Source: a virus. From it: a stretch of 26,720 nt of DNA. Under the pieces are notes generated by a model. The model did no database searches. It was not told where the DNA came from and worked only from the letters and a program-made list of their open reading frames with translations. A program made the position numbers and the translations under genes. Below, in pieces: positions 13,045 through 21,657 of this stretch. The stretch is from IMG/VR virus record IMGVR_UViG_3300006080_000303, positions 1-26,720 of that record; one strand, written 5' to 3'. The first letter of the stretch is position 1, and every line of letters starts with the position of its first letter.

Positions 13045-14232
13045 TTACGGACACTTTATTAGATTTTCTAATTCTATCAAGGGATTTGTTTGGTTCCTTA
13101 ACTCGTCTAGCTTTTTAGTGAACGCCTTGGTAGCAATAAAATCTATGTTCGGTTCTGTCTGTAGATGATTAAGAACCATTAATTTAAGCTCTTTTGGTAG
13201 GTTTAACGTTTTATATTTTTCTATAACAGAATTCTTGTACTCAAGTGGAAGGTTTCGTATATCTAACTCTTGTGGGTAAATGCATAAGTTATAGTCTATG
13301 TTACTTGAGTGAATGCCTTTTGTTTCTAACCAATTATGTAGTACTTCTAGATTCTTAACATTGTGAATATTTATAAGTGTTGATATCCTTAATTCCCAAT
13401 TAGGCAACTTGGCATCTATATACACATCCAAATTCTTCACTATGGTTTCCCATTTACTGCCGTATCTAAAATAGTCATTTTCGACGCTAAATGAGTCAAT
13501 ACTAATAATTAGGTACAGTTTTTTAATTTTGTGCCACAATTCAAACGTTTCTTCAGATGGAAGTATCATGCCGTTTGTGAAATACTGTAGTATTTTATCG
13601 TTAGTATTGTTACTTGTTAACAATAACTGTGTTAGTTCGTCGTTTTGCCTCATGTAGAACGGCTCTCCTCCGTACATAGTGATGAAGTCTATATTATTAA
13701 AGTCAAATCCAAAGTCTGCTAGATCAGCGTTCTGTAATGGATAAGGATTAATGCCTAATTTTTTCTCGTCTTTTCTCCATTTAGTGCTCAATAGACTGTA
13801 GCAACCTCTACAAGCCAAGTTACAAACGTTTGACGCATGCAATGCTACCCAACGAAGGTCAATAGCAGTATTTTCAAATACACTAATCCAGTCTTGTTTG
13901 GGATCAACATCATCCAAGAACCCTTCCTTCCAGGGCAATACAATGCCATTGTTTAATAACTCGTTGAACCAATTATTCATAAATGTTCGAAGACTTTGCC
14001 CATTGTTAACAGATTCTTCATAGTAACACTTCTCACAACCAGCAACATGACTTCCATTTAGCATTTTTTCCCTAACTATATGCATTTCGTCGGAATTAAA
14101 AACTTCTTCTGGGGTGTTTTTGTTTAAGTTTCCGATTGGTATGGATTTTCTACAACACAAATGTACATCTTTATTTGGTTTAATGTGCATGTGTACCCAA
14201 GGCAGTACACAATAAGTGTTATTTGAATCCAT
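13045..14232 (-). CDS. Radical SAM protein with N-terminal SPASM/twitch-like cysteine cluster
   Basis: 395 aa from ATG 14232 (a GTG at 14235 precedes it). The radical SAM motif CNLACRGC is at C137, C141, C144, followed by a GGEPF motif (MYGGEPFYM). Unusually the auxiliary-cluster cysteines come first: C8, CC at 26-27, and CEKC at 66-69, with the typical SPASM context GNLNKNTPEEVFNSDEM. SPASM domains are normally C-terminal. Known relatives of this inverted 'twitch' type exist in bacteria and phages without assigned chemistry. It overlaps the folE end by 14 bp, so it is cotranscribed with it, hinting at a link to pterin/deazaguanine metabolism, but this is inference. Confidence 0.85.
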   Translation of the reverse strand: MDSNNTYCVLPWVHMHIKPNKDVHLCCRKSIPIGNLNKNTPEEVFNSDEMHIVREKMLNGSHVAGCEKCYYEESVNNGQSLRTFMNNWFNELLNNGIVLPWKEGFLDDVDPKQDWISVFENTAIDLRWVALHASNVCNLACRGCYSLLSTKWRKDEKKLGINPYPLQNADLADFGFDFNNIDFITMYGGEPFYMRQNDELTQLLLTSNNTNDKILQYFTNGMILPSEETFELWHKIKKLYLIISIDSFSVENDYFRYGSKWETIVKNLDVYIDAKLPNWELRISTLINIHNVKNLEVLHNWLETKGIHSSNIDYNLCIYPQELDIRNLPLEYKNSVIEKYKTLNLPKELKLMVLNHLQTEPNIDFIATKAFTKKLDELRNQTNPLIELENLIKCP

Positions 14233-14899
14233 CACGTGCCAATGCCATAAATTCTGCTCTTACTGTTGGGTTCTTTCTAAACATCCCGCCTAGTTTACTC
14301 GTAACTGTACTAGAACCGACATCTTCAACTCCACGTGATTTAACGCAGAAGTGCTGTGCGTCAATTACTACAGCAATATTATCTGTTCCTAGAATATATT
14401 CAAGTGCATGAAATACCTGTTCTGTTAATCGTTCTTGTATTTGCGGGCGTTTACTAAAGTATTCAACAATGCGATTCATTTTTGATAAACCTAAAACTTT
14501 GCGAGTAGGAATATATCCCACTGTAGCAACTCCGTCTATAATTACAAAATGATGTTCGCAGTTCGACTGAACATTGATACCGCGTTCTACTACCATTTCG
14601 TCGTATTCCATTTTGTTACTTACTGCTGTACATTTTGGAAATGCTTCGTAATCCAAACCCCAAAATATTTCATTCACATACATTTTAGCAACACGTTTTG
14701 GTGTGTCAATTAAACTGTCGTCTGTTAAATCCAACCCCAGTGTTTTCATTATGTTTGTAAAATCCTTTTCGATACTGTCTATTTTGTCAGTGCGTGAAAT
14801 TCCCATTTCTTCAATAGGTGTTTCCACGCCTTTCTTTAGTAAGTATTCATGTATTTCTAACCCTAGAGATGGGTCTGTTTTTGTCTTGTTATATGACAT
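14219..14899 (-). CDS. folE: GTP cyclohydrolase I (FolE)
   Basis: 226 aa (E. coli 222). Converts GTP to dihydroneopterin triphosphate, the entry step of folate and of 7-deazaguanine (preQ0) synthesis. Zinc and catalytic residues are present: SNCEHHF (C114, H116, H117) and HFCVKSRGV (H183, C185). The substrate pocket motif GYIPTRKVLGLSKMNRIVEYF (128-148) and RPQIQERLTEQV are canonical. ATG 14899 has a strong AGGAGAT ribosome binding site. With QueE in this window, preQ0 synthesis for DNA modification is the more likely purpose than folate; QueD and QueC were not found here. Confidence 0.95.
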   Translation of the reverse strand: MSYNKTKTDPSLGLEIHEYLLKKGVETPIEEMGISRTDKIDSIEKDFTNIMKTLGLDLTDDSLIDTPKRVAKMYVNEIFWGLDYEAFPKCTAVSNKMEYDEMVVERGINVQSNCEHHFVIIDGVATVGYIPTRKVLGLSKMNRIVEYFSKRPQIQERLTEQVFHALEYILGTDNIAVVIDAQHFCVKSRGVEDVGSSTVTSKLGGMFRKNPTVRAEFMALARDGFK

Positions 14900-14939
14900 T
14901 TGATCTCCTTCCTAACACGGATAAATTTATTAAATTGTT

Positions 14940-14959
14940 TTGTTACCTTTGTGTAACAA
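14940..14959. other. Inverted repeat in the folE leader
   Basis: TTGTTAC (14940-14946) pairs with GTAACAA (14953-14959) around a 6-nt loop, 41 nt before the folE ATG. No T-tract follows on either strand, so it is more likely a leader hairpin or operator than a terminator. A second, smaller inverted repeat, CTGTT/AACAG, is at 14985-14999. The two flank the -10-like element at 14972-14977. Confidence 0.4.
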
Positions 14960-14971
14960 GTCTATTTAGTA

Positions 14972-14977
14972 ATTATA
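14972..14977 (-). promoter_or_regulatory. Possible -10 element for folE
   Basis: TTTATAATTACTAAATAG on the minus strand in the 129-bp gap before folE; TATAAT at 14972-14977, and CTAAATA beside it resembles the late-promoter core. No clear -35. The gap holds no credible ORF longer than 18 codons. Confidence 0.35.
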
Positions 14978-15028
14978 AATTAACCTGTTATCAAAACAGT
15001 GTGTGTTTAACCTATTGAACATTAACGG

Positions 15029-16054
15029 CTAAACATTTAGTACACTTAGTTTTAATGGATCGTCTAAGCACTGTTGTATTTCAATATTGCTTTTGTTAGG
15101 TCGACACGGCGGGCATAAATGTGTATTAATTTTATTATATATTGCCCAGTGATTATCATCGAGCCACCTATCTCTAAAATCGCCTTCAATCCATGATCCT
15201 ATTTCGTAGTTTGGGTCGCCTTTGTGATCACAACAGGTATATATTTTGCCATTAGCACTAAAGGTTGGAAATTGAAACATTTGGTGACATTTAGAATAAT
15301 TTCTAGTTTGTGATTTTGAAAGATTTACTTTATATTGGACTTGATACTTATTTGAGAATTCTGCCATTGTACTAATGACTGTTGGTGTAATGTCAAAAAT
15401 AGTTTGACCTAAAATTACTGGACGGTAATATACCATCCTAACACCAACTGCTTTGCTAAGACGAAACATATTTTCTATCTGTTCACTAGATGTATTGTGT
15501 TCGTTGGCAAGAACTTTAAAATCAACGTTTACTCCTATTTTTACTAGTTCTGTTGCATTACGTACCGCACAATTAAACATGTTCTTTGTTTTGCTAATTC
15601 TGATTTTTTCGTACGTTTCTTCATCACCTGCATCAATATCAATCCCAATCCAATTCATGCTTTTTAATTTAGTTGACGAAACGTTATCGAACAAATGGTT
15701 AAGTAACGTGCCATTTGTAGTTAGTGATGTAAGAAACCCGTGGTCAATTGACTGTTCAATTACATGTTCGTAACCTTTAAGAAGTGTTGGTTCTCCGCCG
15801 CCCGAAAAAGTTATTGCGTGAAAAGTTCCATAACTGTTTGGAGTGTGTGCTCGCCAAGTACTAATTTTATCTAATAAGTCTAGATAATATGTATATGGTT
15901 GTTGTACATTTTCTCTTGCTCTAAATTCCGCAGAGTTACAATAGTAACAATCTTGATTGCACTTATTTGTAAGATCTATATCTGCTTGTATCGGAATGAA
16001 TTTTTTCTTTTCTTTGTTTTGTAGCCAGTGTGCTACTTCTGCATTATGGTACAT
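15029..16054 (-). CDS. Radical SAM/SPASM enzyme
   Basis: 341 aa. Classic order: radical SAM motif KCNQDCYYC (C32, C36, C39), SAM-binding FSGGGEPTLL (83-92), LTTNGTLL, WIGIDIDAGDEETYEKIR, and a C-terminal SPASM-like domain with C256, CC at 274-275, CPPC at 314-317 and C329 for auxiliary Fe-S clusters. SPASM enzymes modify peptides, sugars or cofactors; the substrate is not readable. Its start lies inside the end of the DegT-type aminotransferase gene (22-bp overlap), so the two are translated together and may act in one pathway, as radical SAM dehydrogenases and DegT transaminases do in aminoglycoside synthesis. Confidence 0.88.
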   Translation of the reverse strand: MYHNAEVAHWLQNKEKKKFIPIQADIDLTNKCNQDCYYCNSAEFRARENVQQPYTYYLDLLDKISTWRAHTPNSYGTFHAITFSGGGEPTLLKGYEHVIEQSIDHGFLTSLTTNGTLLNHLFDNVSSTKLKSMNWIGIDIDAGDEETYEKIRISKTKNMFNCAVRNATELVKIGVNVDFKVLANEHNTSSEQIENMFRLSKAVGVRMVYYRPVILGQTIFDITPTVISTMAEFSNKYQVQYKVNLSKSQTRNYSKCHQMFQFPTFSANGKIYTCCDHKGDPNYEIGSWIEGDFRDRWLDDNHWAIYNKINTHLCPPCRPNKSNIEIQQCLDDPLKLSVLNV

Positions 16055-16659
16055 TCGCTTATGTCTGGGTATGAATATGTAGTATGTGTAATATCATTGT
16101 TATTTAACATATTTAATCCATCAACACATTCTTCTGGACGCATCATATAATGATATCCAATATTGAATGTTTGTTGTGTCTGCCAAGGAACAATACTTAA
16201 ATCTCGTCCGTCATAACTAGCTTTTTTAAGCCAGTCATATGCTATTTTATCGTCTAATAGAATAGCTCCGCCATGTCCAATTTCTAGTGGCTTTGTCCTG
16301 CCAAAACTTAAACATTGCATTTGTTTTTGCTTATACATTTTGGGCTTCAGGCACCTAGCACTGTCCCATATGTTGGTAAATCCAAAGTTGTATTCTTCTT
16401 TCCAATCATATTCAATAAGGTTATAAGGAATATTTAACTTATGAAATATCATAGGAACACTTAAATATGTCCTTTTTGGAACAGTAATTAAGTCTGCTAT
16501 TACATTAGTGTGTTGTTTATATCGAAAACATAACTCTATTGCATGTGTACAACAATCAGTTGTAACAACATACGGTGCGTTAGTGTAGTTAGATAATGAC
16601 TTTTCGAAGTCGGCCACCGCATCGAACGGTTGGCCGTAATCTGATATATTAGCTGTCAT
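16033..16659 (-). CDS. Short DegT/DnrJ/EryC1/StrS-type aminotransferase (PLP fold)
   Basis: 208 aa against ~370 for full members. Visible family blocks: FEKSLSNYTNAPYVVTTDCCTHAIEL (the A-x-x-T-S-G-T-x-A-L-like cofactor loop), VPKRTYLSVPMI, IWDSARCL with D99 (pairs with the PLP pyridine N), and CLSFGRTKPLEIGHGGAILL with K123 in the Schiff-base position, then YHYMMRPEECVDGLNML. The C-terminal domain is absent, but such short forms recur in marine phages, so it is probably a compact family and not a broken gene. Sugar or amine transamination is the family role; the target here is unknown. Overlaps both neighbours (11 and 22 bp). Confidence 0.8.
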   Translation of the reverse strand: MTANISDYGQPFDAVADFEKSLSNYTNAPYVVTTDCCTHAIELCFRYKQHTNVIADLITVPKRTYLSVPMIFHKLNIPYNLIEYDWKEEYNFGFTNIWDSARCLKPKMYKQKQMQCLSFGRTKPLEIGHGGAILLDDKIAYDWLKKASYDGRDLSIVPWQTQQTFNIGYHYMMRPEECVDGLNMLNNNDITHTTYSYPDISECTIMQK

Positions 16660-17197
16660 GTCCTACTGCACTAACCACAGTATCATCAGCGTAGGCACTC
16701 CAATTAGTATAATTAGTATAATTCATTAAGTCATGCACTTGATGGCACCAAACTCCGTTATTGGAATGGTTAAATGCAACGTCGTCAATTTTAACTACTG
16801 CGTTATATCCTAAATTAGTTGCGTATGGTATCTTTACAGACAGCATCGGAACAAATTTATTCCATGAAGTGAGATCCGTTTCGTGTACAAAATTTACTAA
16901 AGACAAGTCCAAATCCAATGTACACCAATAATCTAACGTTAAAAAATGTTGGATTGTGGGTGTCCATTCTTCCATATCTTCGTATGTGGAAACTTTGAAA
17001 CTTTGCTCAGCACCAAAATATATATGTGTAATTTCGTCTTCGCCTATATATTGAGTTAATACTCGTATAATTTCCTCTATGTCTGGCTCGCCAATAACAT
17101 AAAGTGTGTTGTGTCCATACGTTAGTGTTGACTCCACAGTTTTGCCAACAAAGAACTTTACGCTGGACGAATCGAGTTGATTTTTATATTCTCTCAT
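16649..17197 (-). CDS. Conserved phage hypothetical downstream of the sliding clamp
   Basis: 182 aa. Not assigned to a function. Visible: FVGKTVESTLTYGHNTLYVIGEPDIEEI near the N-terminus, ITHIYFGAEQSF, LDYWCTLDLDL, FVPMLSVKIPY, LGYNAVVKIDD and GVWCHQVHDL. I associate this pattern with an uncharacterised protein common in marine T4-like phages. The ATG directly follows the TAA of the clamp gene with no gap, and the gene overlaps the DegT gene by 11 bp. Confidence 0.65.
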   Translation of the reverse strand: MREYKNQLDSSSVKFFVGKTVESTLTYGHNTLYVIGEPDIEEIIRVLTQYIGEDEITHIYFGAEQSFKVSTYEDMEEWTPTIQHFLTLDYWCTLDLDLSLVNFVHETDLTSWNKFVPMLSVKIPYATNLGYNAVVKIDDVAFNHSNNGVWCHQVHDLMNYTNYTNWSAYADDTVVSAVGHDS

Positions 17198-17932
17198 TTA
17201 CTTGCTCTGTGCTGGTAAAATGTAATCGTATGATGCAATTCCGCTATTAACTGAAATCTTCATAGCACCCATGTCGCTAATGAACATCGATTTAGTGCCA
17301 GAAAGACTTAAAATGTTAATAACTTGACGTATTGGGTACCTCCATGCACCCGAAAGATTTCCGGACACCTTCGCGTGAAAAACAAAACTTCCGGCATGGG
17401 TACTATGATCACCAATGGAAAATATTAAGTTACTTTCTTCAGTATTTACTGAGAAAAAATCTGCTTCAGGAATAGCCTGTGATTGCATTTTTAATCGCTG
17501 TAAATTTAACTCGCTTGGGTTAAACTCAACATTCCACGTCGCACCCTTAAAGTTAACGTTTGCTAATGCATCGTTAACAACCTCACTTACCATAAATCGA
17601 TAATTGTTATTGAAGTCGTCGTTTTTGTTTTGGAAGTATAACCCTACTGGTGCATTTTTTTCTTCTTTACGGTCTTGACGTTTAACTGTAATTTTTGCAT
17701 CGTCTTGGTATTCAGAAATGTTTAATAAACTCTTTAAGTTACTTAAGTTAGGCATTCCAAATGTACCGTCAAAATCAGCAACTGGTGTGTTGAAGTTTGC
17801 GTTAATCACAACACTTTTGTCCGATGCTAAACCTGTAATATCTGTTTTACTGCCACTGCCTGTTATTTTAATAAAATCAATGCATCCTAAGTCATGTGTA
17901 TGACTTACTAAATCTAAGAGTTCGTCCCTCAT
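17198..17932 (-). CDS. 45: Sliding clamp (T4 gp45-like)
   Basis: 244 aa (T4 gp45 is 228). Trimeric ring that tethers the polymerase and, in T4, activates late transcription. Signs of the family: FDGTFGMPNLSNLKSLLNI (gp45-type F-x-G-x-F-G-M-P-N-L), NNNYRFMVSEVV, two similar beta-alpha halves, and the position beside the polymerase gene. ATG 17932 has an AAGGAGC site at 7 nt. A TATAAT lies upstream in the 81-bp gap. The clamp loader genes 44 and 62, adjacent to 45 in T4, are not between it and gp43 here. Confidence 0.85.
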   Translation of the reverse strand: MRDELLDLVSHTHDLGCIDFIKITGSGSKTDITGLASDKSVVINANFNTPVADFDGTFGMPNLSNLKSLLNISEYQDDAKITVKRQDRKEEKNAPVGLYFQNKNDDFNNNYRFMVSEVVNDALANVNFKGATWNVEFNPSELNLQRLKMQSQAIPEADFFSVNTEESNLIFSIGDHSTHAGSFVFHAKVSGNLSGAWRYPIRQVINILSLSGTKSMFISDMGAMKISVNSGIASYDYILPAQSK

Positions 17933-17962
17933 TGTGTTGCTCCTTTGTTAATGTATAAAAGT

Positions 17963-17968
17963 ATTATA
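17963..17968 (-). promoter_or_regulatory. Possible -10 element for the clamp gene
   Basis: ATATATATAATAC on the minus strand, 31 nt before the clamp ATG. No clear -35. TTAAATACA further upstream in the same gap is a late-promoter-like alternative. Confidence 0.4.
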
Positions 17969-18013
17969 TATATATGAATAAGATCGGTTAGTTTTTCATA
18001 CGGTGTATTTAAC

Positions 18014-18964
18014 CTAAACGTTAATTCTGCCTAAACATTGTCCACCTCGTATTGTTGATAATTTGCCTGGTTTTTTAATTTCTAACCAACTTACATTCGA
18101 CTCTATGTGGCTGTAATCCTCGATAATTTCAAATCCTATTAGTTCTAGTAACGGCATTATTAAAGACTTTGGTGTATATGAATATTGCAACTTCTCAAAA
18201 TTCTTAACTGCTATCGGCAAATTGCAATTATTGTATGTAAAAACAACAATACCGCCGTCCATTAGAAGTTCGTACAATTCTGTAAAATAATTTCGAATAA
18301 CCTCAACGGGTGTGTAGTTAAAATAATCTACGGCAACAATTAATCCAAACTGTTTTTTTGGAAAATTCTTAAATATTTCACTGCGTGAATTATTAATTAC
18401 GTTATACCTAACACGCGACTGATAATGTTCGTTCCATAGTTTTTTTGTCGGTTCCAACAACGTAATATTGTCGTCAACAATATATAATGGGTCAGAAGCC
18501 GTCATCTCGTTAACAAACTCACCGTGTTCCGGTCGAATAAACATTCCTGCATATTTCCAACTACTATTTGCCTGAATACGTTTTGTAAGATATTCTTTTA
18601 CTTTGTTCTTGTATATTAGCGCACCAAATAGAGCTCTATCTAGAATATATGCAGGAGTATCTTGTGTCGATGCATCTTCGTATAATTTATAACTTTCTGC
18701 TAGATAACTTTTTTCATCATTGCGTAATTTTGCAGTCGCTTCTACTTTGTAATTGGACACCAATTGATTGAATTTTTTTAACTCATCAACTATTTCATGC
18801 TGTTTTGAATGTAACTTATCAATTGCATCTTTATTAAATGCTGACTTCTGCAGAATGTTAATTACAACATTTAATTCTTTGGATATTTCTGTTAGGCTAG
18901 TGTCTAGATCAATATCCTTTATTGTTTCTATGTACTTTACAAAGTAACTTAACGGTTCATTCAT
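18014..18964 (-). CDS. Class I SAM-dependent methyltransferase-like protein
   Basis: 316 aa. N-terminal ~110 residues are helical and charged (probable coiled coil, KLHSKQHEIVDELKKFNQLV). The C-terminal ~200 residues resemble a class I methyltransferase: GMFIRPEHGEFVNEM where motif I should be, then DPLYIVDDNITLLEPTK, GLIVAVDYFNYTP, and LYELLMDGGIVVFTYNN, which corresponds to the late 'lkpGG' strand. The usual G-x-G-x-G loop is not evident, so SAM binding is uncertain and the protein may be inactive. Proteins of this type sit next to the polymerase in marine T4-like phages. Its ATG overlaps the polymerase stop (ATGA). Confidence 0.6.
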   Translation of the reverse strand: MNEPLSYFVKYIETIKDIDLDTSLTEISKELNVVINILQKSAFNKDAIDKLHSKQHEIVDELKKFNQLVSNYKVEATAKLRNDEKSYLAESYKLYEDASTQDTPAYILDRALFGALIYKNKVKEYLTKRIQANSSWKYAGMFIRPEHGEFVNEMTASDPLYIVDDNITLLEPTKKLWNEHYQSRVRYNVINNSRSEIFKNFPKKQFGLIVAVDYFNYTPVEVIRNYFTELYELLMDGGIVVFTYNNCNLPIAVKNFEKLQYSYTPKSLIMPLLELIGFEIIEDYSHIESNVSWLEIKKPGKLSTIRGGQCLGRINV

Positions 18965-21657
18965 TTGAAGTCAAATAGCTGTTGGAATGTGTTATTGATG
19001 TTTGTTCTATTTAACAAATCCCACTGTAGTACTCCTAATAAGTTTTCGACTTTTTTATCAACTACTGTTGATTCCATTAACGAATCATCAAACGGCAACT
19101 CTTTAAACCATTCTGGGATAATATTTTCATCTGTTGGTATACCCACACTAGTGTACCCAAATACATTTTGTCTAAGTTTGCATACAATAGTTTTCATTCC
19201 ATCTGAGATTTCCATACTGTAGTTGTCGCCGTTCATCTTACGTAAATGATTCCAATTGATCGCCGCTCTTACGTGTCCAGGAATAGTTACGCCGATCTTT
19301 TCTGTTTTTTCTTTTTTATGTAAAGCGCCGTACTTAGTTAAGTTATTGACACGTTTGGGTGTTCCCTTCTCCCAACTAGGTTTGTCCGAAAACTCTTTCT
19401 TAAACTCAATAATATGAGCAATAATATATTCTTTGTCTTTATTTGTTAGTAGGTCGTCTAGAATATCTTTTAAGAACTCTTGTACGACTGCAGGTGTATC
19501 ACTACGCTTTAAGTCCAAACCCATTGCTTTAATTTTGCCTGGCTTGTCGTCGGTATCGTAACGTGTACCTTCATTGTCGTACACCATAATAGCATAACGT
19601 TTCTTTTTGATAAACAGTCCACTAAGTCCAGTCACCTCACGCCCACACTTAATAATTTCCCCTTTATCTCTAGGAACATTATGTGCTGTTTCCATATACG
19701 GAGGAAAACTTATGTTTATTTGGTCCGCAATTCCTTCGTATAATCCAGTTGCTATGTCCTTATTCCATTCCGCACCATCATTTACTGCCTTTTCCATCAC
19801 CGGCCACGCACTAAAATATGCTGAATCTGTGTCTCCATATATAATACATTCCCCTACGTGGTCATATTCTCCGGTCATACATTCATTTGCGTATGCATCC
19901 ATATGTCTTGCAATTGCTCTGCCTGTCAATGTTGTTGATTGTCCAATACGTTTATCAAAGAACCTACAATGTTGGTTTAGAATCGCGCCATATAATGAGT
20001 TTAGTCCAATTTTTTTAACAAGTTGACGTTTATCCCAAAACGCAATATCTTCGGGTGTTGAAGCGTTTCGTTTCTTTGCTTGCATTTCTTTACGTTCATC
20101 GTACCATCTCTCTAATAATCCTGGAATAATTCCTTCTTTTTCTAGTGAAAATAATGTTCCATTTGCGCTAAGTGTCCAATTGCTATTAGGATTAAATATA
20201 ACTTCGTACAGTTCGCGTGCTGAGTGAACTGTTTCATCGCCGTTTACCCAGTCAACAATAACAGAAACTCCTGTCTTTTGTTCAATAACGGCAGTGTACT
20301 CCAATGTACCGAATAACCCTTCCCATGCGCCAGCAAATGATCTGCCTTTGTACATTCTACCGTTATCTTTACGATAATCTGCCATCTTACTTTTGAGATA
20401 TTTTTCTGTTTCAACAGGCCGCATTTGTCCAATAATAGTTTCTGGTGCCATATTTAATGCACGAATAACAGATGGATATAGACTGTTAATATCTACAGAT
20501 CCTATCCATTTATGTATTCCTACTTTGGGTTGTGCTACATATGCACCTGCGGCTCTTGTGTCTTCGTTTTTGGAGCGTACTTTATCTGGAACTACTAAAC
20601 CACGTTCATGTGATTCATTAATAATTGCTTGCTCTGTTACTGCTACTGACCCCATTGTTTTCGGCAATAGCACTGTATTTGCATGTGCAATTTCGTTTGC
20701 CAAATCAAGGAATTTAAGTTTATCGTCTAATTTTGCTAAAAGCAATGTATCCTGTCTAGAGTAATTGATGAATTTCTCAAAATCTTGATTATATAGATGA
20801 TCCAAGGTACCTTTGTATGCTACTTTTTTATCACCCAACTCGTGTTCTGCAATTGCATCTAATGCATATGAATGCATCTCTTGGTAGGTGTACTTCTGAT
20901 ACAATAGCATATAGTCTAAGTGAATACGTCCAAAAGTTACAAATGTTTCTTGTTCAGCGCCGTATTTTTCAAACTTTTTCTTTTTTGGTAATTGATCCCA
21001 TAAACAAAAGCGTCTAGTATCGTTCTTACTTAATACACGTGTAACACGGTTCACCAAGTACGGAATATCAAAACCTTCGCTGTTCCAACCACTAAGTATA
21101 TCCGCATCGTCGATTAAGTCAAGAAATGCAATTAACATATCTGCTTCTTTTTCAAACATAATAGTGTTGTCAAACTTACTCGCAATTTCGTTTGCTGATT
21201 CCATTGACATCGCTTTGGGCGGAATCGCCAAACAAATAAGTTGCTTAGACCAATCTAAATAAATTGAAATTGCTGTTATTTTGTTGAACGGATCACTGGG
21301 TGGACTAAATCCTTTCTCTGGATGGAAATCAGTTTCAATATCAAAAAATGCGGTATGTAACTTGGGTGAGTTTTTGTCTTTATAGTTTTCTTCTAAGCAC
21401 TTGTTAATTACATTAATATCACTTTCAAATAACTGCTGTCCTCTATGTACTGCAACTTCTTTTTGAAACTCGCGCCTGTTTCTCACTTTGATTTTACTTA
21501 CAGACGCACCATATATATTTTTATATTTTCCTGCAGGATCTTCGTAATAAAATTCGTACTTAGGCTTATATTCGACTAATACACGTTTTCCATCCACACG
21601 TTCGGATAAACATATTTTATCTGCATCTGGATTATAAATTGCATCTACATATGACAT
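18961..21657 (-). CDS. 43: DNA polymerase, family B (T4 gp43-like)
   Basis: 898 aa, the same length as T4 gp43 as far as I recall. Replicative polymerase with 3'-5' proofreading. Exonuclease motifs: FFDIETD (D106, E108), SGWNSEGFDIPYLV (N192, D197), NYSRQDTLLL (Y299, D303). Polymerase motifs: A, VDINSLYPSVIRA (D389); B, KKIGLNSLYGAIL; C, IYGDTDSAYF (D609, D611). All catalytic residues are intact and there is no intein or split, both common in phage polymerases. The C-terminus FQQLFDFK matches the clamp-binding tail of T4-type polymerases. ATG 21657 has GGAGAATTA and overlaps the preceding TAA (TAATG). Confidence 0.97.
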   Translation of the reverse strand: MSYVDAIYNPDADKICLSERVDGKRVLVEYKPKYEFYYEDPAGKYKNIYGASVSKIKVRNRREFQKEVAVHRGQQLFESDINVINKCLEENYKDKNSPKLHTAFFDIETDFHPEKGFSPPSDPFNKITAISIYLDWSKQLICLAIPPKAMSMESANEIASKFDNTIMFEKEADMLIAFLDLIDDADILSGWNSEGFDIPYLVNRVTRVLSKNDTRRFCLWDQLPKKKKFEKYGAEQETFVTFGRIHLDYMLLYQKYTYQEMHSYALDAIAEHELGDKKVAYKGTLDHLYNQDFEKFINYSRQDTLLLAKLDDKLKFLDLANEIAHANTVLLPKTMGSVAVTEQAIINESHERGLVVPDKVRSKNEDTRAAGAYVAQPKVGIHKWIGSVDINSLYPSVIRALNMAPETIIGQMRPVETEKYLKSKMADYRKDNGRMYKGRSFAGAWEGLFGTLEYTAVIEQKTGVSVIVDWVNGDETVHSARELYEVIFNPNSNWTLSANGTLFSLEKEGIIPGLLERWYDERKEMQAKKRNASTPEDIAFWDKRQLVKKIGLNSLYGAILNQHCRFFDKRIGQSTTLTGRAIARHMDAYANECMTGEYDHVGECIIYGDTDSAYFSAWPVMEKAVNDGAEWNKDIATGLYEGIADQINISFPPYMETAHNVPRDKGEIIKCGREVTGLSGLFIKKKRYAIMVYDNEGTRYDTDDKPGKIKAMGLDLKRSDTPAVVQEFLKDILDDLLTNKDKEYIIAHIIEFKKEFSDKPSWEKGTPKRVNNLTKYGALHKKEKTEKIGVTIPGHVRAAINWNHLRKMNGDNYSMEISDGMKTIVCKLRQNVFGYTSVGIPTDENIIPEWFKELPFDDSLMESTVVDKKVENLLGVLQWDLLNRTNINNTFQQLFDFK

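Noticed and set aside
14900-15028. Riboswitch (preQ1 or SAM type) in the folE leader, or an 18-codon ORF
   Set aside because: Only simple inverted repeats are visible; no pseudoknot or conserved aptamer core could be identified, and the tiny ORF lacks a ribosome binding site.
15029-16054. A MoaA- or PqqE-specific assignment for the radical SAM/SPASM protein
   Set aside because: It has the general fold signatures but no motif specific to those families.
16033-16659. DegT gene as a truncated pseudogene
   Set aside because: Frame is intact, catalytic D99 and K123 are kept, and both ends are packed against neighbours with overlaps, as for functional genes here.
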